A stretch of DNA of 5,276 nt, taken from the NCBI GenBank assembly GCA_017651385.1, contig JAGCCY010000176.1, positions 1-5,276 of the forward strand, given 5' to 3'. Under the pieces are notes generated by a model, which did not search any database, had not been told where the DNA came from, and saw only the letters and a list, made by a program, of their open reading frames with translations. Shown piece after piece: positions 1-4,919 of the stretch; position 1 is the stretch's first letter, and the number at the start of each line of letters is the position of its first letter. This stretch comes from Lachnospiraceae bacterium. GTDB taxonomy: Bacteria > Bacillota > Clostridia > Lachnospirales > Lachnospiraceae. The translations under genes and the position numbers were made by a program.

Positions 1-17
1 GACGCGTATTTCGCGTC
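1..17 (-). terminator. Probable intrinsic terminator stem, cut by window edge
   Basis: A perfect 6-bp inverted repeat (GACGCG, 5-nt loop TATTT, CGCGTC) begins 20 bp beyond the stop codon of the minus-strand binding-protein gene. Read on the minus strand, the stem is preceded by GGG at 20-18, so it may be longer if the bases outside the window pair with it. The U-run needed for a rho-independent terminator would lie before base 1 and cannot be seen. The call rests on position and stem only. Confidence 0.5.
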
Positions 18-37
18 CCCGAAATATATGCGGAAGA

Positions 38-1198
38 TTAATCCTGGATAAGAGCGTAATTGCCGTTCTTGATCTCCATAGCCTTGGGAGCCTTGTTGAC
101 TGCACCGTCAGTGGTCCATGTCATTGCGGCGCCGGTAAGACCGTCAACCGAGATCTGGGTCATAGCACCCTTTAATGCATCACCGAGTTCGGAAACGCTC
201 ATCGAAGGCTTTGCACCTGATTTTTCGATCGCTGCCTTGATGATGTATACGGCATCGTAAGCATCTGCTGCAAACTGGTTCGGGGTTTCGCCGTATGCTG
301 CTTCGTAATCGGCTACAAACTTCTGGGTCTTCTCGTCCTTTGCATCTGCTGCGAAAGGAGTAAGAAGCATAACGCCTTCGGCAAGTGATGTATCGAAGTT
401 CTCAACGCCTAAGATACCGTCAAGACCGTCGCATCCGAAGAACTTGAAGTTATAACCTGCGGAAGCTGCCTGTGTAAGGATAAGAGAAGCTTCTGTGTAG
501 TAAATGGGAAGGAACACAAGCTCCGCACCGTTGTCTGCAGCCTTCTGAAGCTGTACGGAGAAGTCTGTCTTTGAATCAGCCGTGAAAGCTTCTGCGGATA
601 CGATATCGAAGGGCTGGTTACCTGCTTCCTGAGCGAACTTTGTGTAAATACCCGAAGAGTACACATCGGAACTGTCGTAGATAACGGCTACCTTGCTTGC
701 AACATTGTTCTGACCGATGTATGCGGCAGCACCGATACCCTGGTTAGGGTCTGTAAAGCAAACCTGGAATACGTTATCGTTTTTGATACAGTCAACCGAG
801 GAACCCGAAGGGGTGATCTGGAACATGTTGTCGTTAACTGATTCTGCGGCAACAGCCACACAGCATCCGGAAGTGGTGGGGCCCACAAGAATGTTCATAC
901 CCCAGTCCTTTAATGCGTTGTATGCATTGACTGACTTTTCGTTGTCAAGCTCATCGTCCTGGAAATTGTATTCGATCTGTACACCGTTGATACCGCCTGC
1001 AGCGTTGATCTCCTTTATAGCGAGATCGGCACCGTTCTTAACTGCGGTTCCGTAAATGGCAGCACCGCCTGTGGTGGGTCCGATACCGCCGATCTTAAAT
1101 GTGTTTGCTCCGGCTGCCGTGCCGCAACCTGCAAAGGATGCAACTACCATGGCGAGTGAAAGAGCAAGCGCTGTAAATTTAGTAAACTTTTTCATCAT
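38..1198 (-). CDS. Branched-chain amino acid-type ABC transporter substrate-binding lipoprotein
   Basis: A 386-residue extracellular solute receptor, expected to be lipid-anchored to the outer face of the membrane and to deliver ligand to an ABC importer of the Liv (HAAT) class. Visible features are a KK-rich n-region, a hydrophobic core (about 8-20) and a lipobox-like SFAGC placing the lipidated cysteine at 25. The mature Peripla_BP_6 fold starts near FKIGGIGPTTG (34-44), with GPTTSG at 107-112, TDFSVQLQK at 211-219 and AADAYDAVYII at 310-320. Length is normal for the family. The start was chosen because AGGAGG lies just upstream. ATGATG gives two possible starts, with spacings of 4 and 7 nt, so the second methionine (1195) is equally plausible. 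A longer frame from a TTG at 1258 is rejected because that codon lies in the -35 box. The family is clear, but the ligand (leucine/isoleucine/valine, another amino acid, an amide or urea) cannot be read from sequence. No permease or ATPase gene is adjacent in the window. Confidence 0.9.
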   Translation of the reverse strand: MMKKFTKFTALALSLAMVVASFAGCGTAAGANTFKIGGIGPTTGGAAIYGTAVKNGADLAIKEINAAGGINGVQIEYNFQDDELDNEKSVNAYNALKDWGMNILVGPTTSGCCVAVAAESVNDNMFQITPSGSSVDCIKNDNVFQVCFTDPNQGIGAAAYIGQNNVASKVAVIYDSSDVYSSGIYTKFAQEAGNQPFDIVSAEAFTADSKTDFSVQLQKAADNGAELVFLPIYYTEASLILTQAASAGYNFKFFGCDGLDGILGVENFDTSLAEGVMLLTPFAADAKDEKTQKFVADYEAAYGETPNQFAADAYDAVYIIKAAIEKSGAKPSMSVSELGDALKGAMTQISVDGLTGAAMTWTTDGAVNKAPKAMEIKNGNYALIQD

Positions 1199-1202
1199 AT
1201 TA

Positions 1203-1208
1203 CCTCCT
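1203..1208 (-). promoter_or_regulatory. Ribosome binding site of the binding-protein gene
   Basis: A perfect AGGAGG on the minus strand lies 4 nt before the first and 7 nt before the second of two tandem ATG codons. It fixes the real start about 20 codons inside the longest open frame. Confidence 0.9.
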
Positions 1209-1229
1209 GTAAAGCTTTTATAGTTTGAA

Positions 1230-1258
1230 ATCTTAAGTCTGCAAGCCTTTATTGTCAA
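1230..1258 (-). promoter_or_regulatory. Sigma-A promoter of the binding-protein gene
   Basis: On the minus strand, TTGACA (1258-1253) is followed after exactly 17 bp by TAAGAT (1235-1230). This is a consensus -35 with a -10 one base from TATAAT. Transcription should start near 1223, giving a leader of about 25 nt that contains the AGGAGG site. The leader is too short for a riboswitch or attenuator. Confidence 0.8.
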
Positions 1259-1272
1259 TGCAAATACTTACC

Positions 1273-1290
1273 ACTTTAATTTGATAAAGT
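1273..1290. promoter_or_regulatory. Operator-like dyad ACTTTA-N6-TAAAGT
   Basis: A perfect 6+6 inverted repeat with a 6-bp spacer lies 14 bp upstream of the -35 box of the binding-protein promoter. An activator would commonly sit there. The arms are AT-rich, so chance occurrence is possible. No known regulator consensus is recognised. Confidence 0.3.
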
Positions 1291-1323
1291 TTTAAGATTC
1301 TTGGCATATTGCACAAAAATTCG

Positions 1324-1352
1324 CGGACATATGTACGCATAGCACGGACATA
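1324..1352. repeat. Direct repeat CGGACATA, two copies 21 bp apart
   Basis: CGGACATA occurs at 1324-1331 and again at 1345-1352, a period of 21 bp or two helical turns, so both copies face the same side of the DNA. They lie in the middle of the divergent intergenic region, 31 bp upstream of the -35 box of the NYN gene. An ATACG-C-CGTAT inverted repeat (1350-1360) overlaps the second copy. The arrangement resembles binding sites for a regulator dimer, but none is identified. Confidence 0.35.
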
Positions 1353-1382
1353 CGCCGTATTTGGTTCTTTTAAACATTAAGT

Positions 1383-1411
1383 TTGACCAATCAAAGCCTT
1401 TTCTTTATAAT
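1383..1411 (+). promoter_or_regulatory. Sigma-A promoter of the NYN-yhhN operon
   Basis: TTGACC (1383-1388) and a perfect TATAAT (1406-1411) are separated by 17 bp. Transcription should start near 1418, leaving a leader of about 20 nt with the ribosome binding site GGAGG (1428-1432) 5 nt before the ATG. TTGGT (1361-1365) and ACCAA (1386-1390) form a loose inverted repeat touching the -35 box, possibly by chance. Confidence 0.85.
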
Positions 1412-1437
1412 CAAGTCAGTAATATTCGGAGGTACAT

Positions 1438-2397
1438 ATGGATAAGGATAACGGCAGGGTGTTTGCCCTTTTGATCGATGCGGATAACGTATCGCCCAAG
1501 TATTTGAGCGCTATCATAGAAGAAATGACCACAAAGTACGGCAGCCTTTCATACAGAAGGATCTACGGCGATTTTACCGAGACACGTAAGAAAGCGTGGA
1601 AAGAGGTATTAAGGGACAATTCCCTGACCCCGGTACAGCAGTATGAGAATACCGTCGGCAAGAATTCATCGGATTCCGCTCTCATAATAGATGCAATGGA
1701 TATACTGTATACCGGAAAGGTCGACGGATTCTGTATAGTATCGAGCGACGGAGATTTCACCCGTCTTGCAAGCCGCCTTCGCGAATCACAGATGTATGTG
1801 GTCGTGATGGGTGAGGAGAAGACACCGAGATCCATAAGAATGGCATGCGATAAGTTCATAACGCTCGAGAACCTTATAGAAAGTGACGACGATGAGCCCA
1901 AGAAAGGTTCTTCGGGTAAAAAGGATTCAAGAAAACGCCAGCAGGTACTTGACCGCAAGTTCGTGATAAGTCTTATGACCGATATCATCAATGACAATGA
2001 CAATAACGGCCGTGCCACACACTTAGGAGAGCTTGGCAGCAAGATCGATGCAAGATATCCCGACTTTGATACAAGAGATTACGGATACAGTACGCTTTCA
2101 AAGATGGTCGAAGAGACCGAAGGATTTGAACTTTCCAAAAAGGGAACGGCATATTATGTTGCTCTTGCCACAACAGACAGGAAGGGCGATGTATACGCAT
2201 TTGCAAGGGATATCATACTTAAAAACGGTGCGACGGGTATGAACATAAGCGAGCTGAGCAACCGCATCCATGCCAATTATCCGGCGTTCTCACCCAAAGC
2301 TTACGGATATTCCCAGTTTCATAAGTTTGTAAGCTCCATACCCGGCGCTCATTTATATTCTGAAGAAAACGGAAAACGTGTTGTTATCGAGGAGTAG
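1438..2397 (+). CDS. NYN-domain putative ribonuclease with two OST-HTH/LOTUS domains
   Basis: A 319-residue soluble, presumably cytoplasmic protein. Residues 7-147 form a NYN (DUF88/LabA-like, PIN-superfamily) domain. It has the acidic set expected for a metal-dependent RNase: D14 in LLIDADN, D79 in KNSSDSALIIDAMD, and D104/D106 in SSDGDF. A charged linker (148-170, DDDEPKK then GKKDSRKRQQ) leads to two OST-HTH/LOTUS winged-helix domains at about 171-243 and 249-319. These share the pattern ELxxxIxxxYPxFxxxxYGYSxxxKxV. LOTUS domains in other proteins bind RNA or protein partners, so the likely role is processing or decay of specific RNAs. The substrate is unknown, and this is inferred from the domains. 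The start is supported by GGAGG 5 nt upstream and a strong promoter. The end of the gene contains the ribosome binding site for the YhhN-family gene that follows 5 bp later. Bacterial NYN-OST-HTH proteins are widespread but poorly characterised. Confidence 0.9.
   Translation: MDKDNGRVFALLIDADNVSPKYLSAIIEEMTTKYGSLSYRRIYGDFTETRKKAWKEVLRDNSLTPVQQYENTVGKNSSDSALIIDAMDILYTGKVDGFCIVSSDGDFTRLASRLRESQMYVVVMGEEKTPRSIRMACDKFITLENLIESDDDEPKKGSSGKKDSRKRQQVLDRKFVISLMTDIINDNDNNGRATHLGELGSKIDARYPDFDTRDYGYSTLSKMVEETEGFELSKKGTAYYVALATTDRKGDVYAFARDIILKNGATGMNISELSNRIHANYPAFSPKAYGYSQFHKFVSSIPGAHLYSEENGKRVVIEE
2389..2394 (+). promoter_or_regulatory. Ribosome binding site of the yhhN-like gene, inside the preceding gene
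   Basis: GAGGAG lies within the last codons of the NYN gene, 8 nt before the ATG of the next gene. With only 5 bp between the stop and the next start, the two genes are probably translationally coupled. Confidence 0.8.
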
Positions 2398-2402
2398 AAG
2401 AA

Positions 2403-3071
2403 ATGTCTCTTACGGTTAAGATCGTTATCTTAATACTATATGCGGTATGTATTCTTTTTTGTACTCCGATGTACACAAAAAAGAAATACGATCATTCCAC
2501 AAGAACAAACAAGCTCATATGGAAGGGCATCACGATATCGATACCGACTCTTACGCTCATTGTAACGTCTTTGGTGCATGCGATAAAAGGTACGGCGACA
2601 CCCTTTCTTATTATAATGACGTTCGGAATGATCCTTTGCGCATGCGGCGATATTGTACTTGAGATAAAGTTTTTAAGGGGCGGTGTTCTTTTCCTTTTAG
2701 GTCATCTTGTATATGTGCTCGGAATTTTAAATTATCTTAAGGCGATAACATCGGTCACGATAATAGTGTATCTTTTGCTTGCCGTACTCGGTACGATAAT
2801 GACTATCGATTCTTTGGGTAAAAAATACAGATATCCTCTTATTGCTTATAATATAGTAATAAGCGGAACGTTTGCCATGGGCGTTACGCTTATCACAACA
2901 AACAGCATAAACAATATCCTTCCCGGAATAGGTGTGTGTTTTCTGGTTATTTCCGACTGGCTTTTAGCAAGAAACAAGATAGCCGGAAGTAATTTCAGAC
3001 GTTCCCTTATTTCGCTCTTATTTTATTTCGGCGGCCAGGTTCTGGTATCGTCTCTTGTATTTTTTATATAA
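2403..3071 (+). CDS. YhhN/TMEM86-family membrane protein, lysoplasmalogenase-like
   Basis: A 222-residue integral membrane protein with about eight hydrophobic helices (near 5-24, 40-61, 66-86, 93-112, 116-136, 145-166, 171-190, 201-222). YhhN-family signatures are present. CGDIVLE (81-87) is followed by GGVLFLLGHLVYVLG, SDWLLARNK lies at 184-192, and LFYFGGQ near the C-terminus (206-212). D83 and D185 are the conserved acidic residues and likely active-site candidates. Characterised family members (TMEM86 proteins) hydrolyse the vinyl-ether bond of lysoplasmalogens, releasing a fatty aldehyde. Many anaerobic clostridia contain plasmalogen lipids, so such an activity would make sense here, but the substrate is inferred. 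The length is typical. The gene is second in the NYN operon, with no promoter of its own. No convincing terminator is visible between it and the pheB promoter. Confidence 0.82.
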   Translation: MSLTVKIVILILYAVCILFCTPMYTKKKYDHSTRTNKLIWKGITISIPTLTLIVTSLVHAIKGTATPFLIIMTFGMILCACGDIVLEIKFLRGGVLFLLGHLVYVLGILNYLKAITSVTIIVYLLLAVLGTIMTIDSLGKKYRYPLIAYNIVISGTFAMGVTLITTNSINNILPGIGVCFLVISDWLLARNKIAGSNFRRSLISLLFYFGGQVLVSSLVFFI

Positions 3072-3108
3072 AAGCTTTCCTCATATACGCCATAAATATA
3101 GTCAAATT

Positions 3109-3123
3109 TCTTGTTGCGCAAGA
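3109..3123. promoter_or_regulatory. Palindrome overlapping the pheB -35 box
   Basis: TTGCGCAA (3114-3121) is a perfect 8-bp palindrome that contains the -35 hexamer. A wider TCTTG-N5-CAAGA pairing spans 3109-3123. A repressor bound here would block RNA polymerase. It could also fold as a short hairpin in read-through RNA from the upstream operon, but no U-run follows, so it is not called a terminator. Confidence 0.35.
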
Positions 3124-3142
3124 TAAAAACCCGTGCTACAAT
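3114..3142 (+). promoter_or_regulatory. Sigma-A promoter of the pheB-hom-aspartokinase operon
   Basis: TTGCGC (3114-3119), a 17-bp spacer and TACAAT (3137-3142) form a good -10 with a moderate -35. Transcription should start near 3149, giving a leader of about 47 nt. That is too short for a classical leader-peptide attenuator or a T-box. Confidence 0.7.
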
Positions 3143-3183
3143 TCTTTGGACAACGGACAAGTGTACGCGTGCAGAACACACAG

Positions 3184-3190
3184 AAAGGAG
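3184..3190 (+). promoter_or_regulatory. Ribosome binding site deciding the pheB start
   Basis: AAAGGAG ends 5 nt before the ATG at 3196. The open frame extends 21 codons upstream to a GTG at 3133, but that codon lies between the -35 and -10 boxes and has no ribosome binding site. Confidence 0.85.
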
Positions 3191-3195
3191 ACTGT

Positions 3196-3636
3196 ATGGT
3201 GGAGACAGAATATTATGTGGTCAAGAAAAAAGCTTTGCCTGAAGTCTTGCTCAATGTGGTAGAGGCAAAGCGTCTTCTGGAGACCAGAAAAGCCGCAACC
3301 ATTCAGGAAGCGGTGGATGCTGTGGGGATAAGCCGTTCTTCGTTTTATAAATACAAGGATGACATCACACAGTTTCATGACAACTCCCAGGGCACTACGA
3401 TCACGATCACTTTTCAGATGGATGATGAACCGGGGCTTCTTTCGGATGTTCTTAAGATCATAGCCGAGCACGGTGCCAACATCCTTACTATCCATCAGTC
3501 GATCCCGATCAACGGGACGGCTTCTTTGTCGTTGAGTATACAGATACTTGAGACCACGCAGGATGTCGATCTTATGGTCCGCATGATGGAAAAGCAGCGC
3601 GGCGTTCACGATGTACAGCTTATCGCAAAAGAATAA
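3196..3636 (+). CDS. pheB: ACT domain-containing protein PheB (UPF0735)
   Basis: A 146-residue protein matching the PheB/UPF0735 family in length and layout. The N-terminus YYVVKKKALPEVL and the conserved segment SRSSFYKYKDD (47-57) form an HTH-like half (about 33-54, with TIQEAVDAVGISRSSFYKYK). The C-terminal half is an ACT domain (about 68-145) with the ligand-loop motif DDEPGLLSDVL (76-86). ACT domains bind small molecules, usually amino acids, at subunit interfaces. In Bacillus the gene sits beside pheA, hence the name, but its biochemical function is not established. Here it opens an operon with hom 34 bp downstream and then aspartokinase, which points to a sensor or regulatory role in threonine/methionine/lysine synthesis (inference). 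The start is fixed by AAAGGAG and by the promoter. Family assignment is firm; function is not. Confidence 0.88.
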   Translation: MVETEYYVVKKKALPEVLLNVVEAKRLLETRKAATIQEAVDAVGISRSSFYKYKDDITQFHDNSQGTTITITFQMDDEPGLLSDVLKIIAEHGANILTIHQSIPINGTASLSLSIQILETTQDVDLMVRMMEKQRGVHDVQLIAKE

Positions 3637-3658
3637 AGCGGGTCCGTTACCATATTTT

Positions 3659-3664
3659 AAGGAG
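3659..3664 (+). promoter_or_regulatory. Ribosome binding site deciding the hom start
   Basis: AAGGAG lies 6 nt before the ATG at 3671. The frame is open back to an ATG-like start at 3611 inside pheB, but those 20 extra residues precede the Rossmann fold without homology, and no ribosome binding site serves them. Confidence 0.85.
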
Positions 3665-3670
3665 AGAGAA

Positions 3671-4876
3671 ATGATAGAAGCAGCAGTGTTCGGTTACGGA
3701 ACGGTCGGTTCCGGTACCGTAGAAGTTATTATGGACAATAACGACGTTATATCGAAGCGCATAGGCGATAAGATCAACGTCAAGGCAATCCTGGATCTTC
3801 GTGATTTCCCCGGAGACAAGTACGAATCCAGAGTGGTTCACGATGTGAACGTTATAATAGACGATCCCGAGATATCGATCATATGCGAGACCATGGGCGG
3901 TGTCGGTGCGGCATACAAGTTTACAAAGATGGCACTTGAAGCAGGCAAAAGCGTGTGTACTTCCAATAAGGAACTTGTGGCGCTTCACGGTCCCGAACTC
4001 ATTGAGCTTGCAAAAGAACACAACTGCAGTTATAAATTCGAAGCAAGCGTCGGCGGCGGCATCCCGATCATCAGGCCTTTGGAGAATGCGCTCACGGCCG
4101 ATGTGATCCTTTCGGTATGCGGTATAGTAAACGGTACCACGAACTATATGCTCACCAAAATGGATAAAGAGGGTGCGGAGTTTGACGATGTATTAAAAGA
4201 AGCACAGGCAAACGGTTATGCCGAGGCCGATCCCACTGCAGACATCGAGGGACACGATGCAAGAAGAAAGATCGCGATCCTTGCTTCCATTGTATTCGGA
4301 AAGACGATCAATTCCGAAGATATCCCTACGGAAGGCATTACAAAGATCTCCGCAAGAGATATGAAATATGCAAAGCAGCTTTCAAGAAAGATAAAGCTTC
4401 TGGCAAGATATGAAAGCTCAGATAACAAGCGTTATGCAATGGTAGCTCCGTTCCTTCTTACAAACGAGGACCCGCTTTACAGCGTGGATGATGTATTCAA
4501 TGCGATAAAGGTCACCGGCAATATGCTCGGAGAGGCTATGTTCTACGGACGCGGCGCCGGAAAGCTTGCCACCGCAAGCGCTGTCGTGGGCGATGTTGTG
4601 GAATGTGCGAAGAACCTTGGAAAACATATACCCTGCGACTGGTCTTCGGAAGTTGTGACACTTACCGATATGGAAAGTTCCGAGCGCAAGTTCTTTGTGC
4701 GTGTCGGTGCCGAAACCGCTTCCGAGGCAAAAGAACTTTTCCCCATAGAGGAAGAGGTCAAAGTCGGATTTTACGATGAATTTTCTTTTGTCACAAAGGT
4801 TATGACCGAAAAAGCATTTAAGGAAGCAAAAGAAAAGATGGGTGCGGGCATGATCAACTATATCCGCATGGAATAA
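3671..4876 (+). CDS. hom: Homoserine dehydrogenase
   Basis: A 401-residue cytoplasmic oxidoreductase that reduces L-aspartate 4-semialdehyde to L-homoserine with NAD(P)H. This is the branch step to threonine and methionine. The N-terminal Rossmann fold begins directly with VFGYGTVGSG (6-15), and SNKELVA follows at 98-104. The catalytic domain shows EASVGGGIPII (124-134), GIVNGTTNYML (151-161) and YAEADPTADIEGHDARRK (183-200). E185, D196 and K200 line up with the substrate-binding and catalytic residues of yeast homoserine dehydrogenase (E208, D219, K223). The conserved segment GRGAGKLATASAVVGDV (293-309) has alanine where proline is usual. After about residue 338 only some 60 residues remain (KFFVRV, then FSFVTKVMTEKAF), a short and degenerate version of the regulatory ACT domain of Bacillus-type Hom (about 430 residues). 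Threonine feedback may therefore differ. It lies 34 bp after pheB and 43 bp before aspartokinase, with no terminator between. Confidence 0.96.
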   Translation: MIEAAVFGYGTVGSGTVEVIMDNNDVISKRIGDKINVKAILDLRDFPGDKYESRVVHDVNVIIDDPEISIICETMGGVGAAYKFTKMALEAGKSVCTSNKELVALHGPELIELAKEHNCSYKFEASVGGGIPIIRPLENALTADVILSVCGIVNGTTNYMLTKMDKEGAEFDDVLKEAQANGYAEADPTADIEGHDARRKIAILASIVFGKTINSEDIPTEGITKISARDMKYAKQLSRKIKLLARYESSDNKRYAMVAPFLLTNEDPLYSVDDVFNAIKVTGNMLGEAMFYGRGAGKLATASAVVGDVVECAKNLGKHIPCDWSSEVVTLTDMESSERKFFVRVGAETASEAKELFPIEEEVKVGFYDEFSFVTKVMTEKAFKEAKEKMGAGMINYIRME

Positions 4877-4919
4877 AAAGAAATATCAAAAAGTATTAAA
4901 CAGACAGGTGGTTAAATAA

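Noticed and set aside
717..1055. 112-codon plus-strand open frame opposite the binding-protein gene
   Set aside because: It overlaps the conserved binding-protein coding sequence, and no ribosome binding site or known domain supports it.
1301..1337. Second promoter candidate in the divergent region (TTGCAC at 1309 and weak minus-strand TTGTGC)
   Set aside because: No acceptable -10 hexamer lies at 16-18 bp on either strand, and both flanking genes already have much better promoters.
1199..1437. Riboswitch, T-box or small RNA gene in the divergent intergenic region
   Set aside because: Both predicted transcripts have leaders of only about 20-25 nt. No T-box motif, conserved riboswitch core or tRNA/rRNA-like structure was seen.
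1563..2042. 159-codon open frame antisense to the NYN gene
   Set aside because: It is fully inside a well-supported gene, has no ribosome binding site or recognisable domain, and has a composition typical of a reverse-strand shadow.
3072..3113. Possible terminator after the yhhN-like gene
   Set aside because: Only a short AAAGCTTT palindrome and AT-rich sequence are present, with no GC-rich stem followed by a T-run. Read-through into pheB is possible.
3136..3609. 157-codon open frame antisense to pheB
   Set aside because: It lies opposite a clear family member and its promoter; its translation has no recognisable domain or signal.
3647..4021. 124-codon open frame antisense to the N-terminal part of hom
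   Set aside because: It mirrors conserved Rossmann-fold codons of hom and has no start context of its own.
4877..4919. Possible terminator or second promoter between hom and aspartokinase
   Set aside because: The gap is A-rich, with no stem-loop and no -35/-10 pair at usable spacing. It reads as an ordinary intra-operon spacer.
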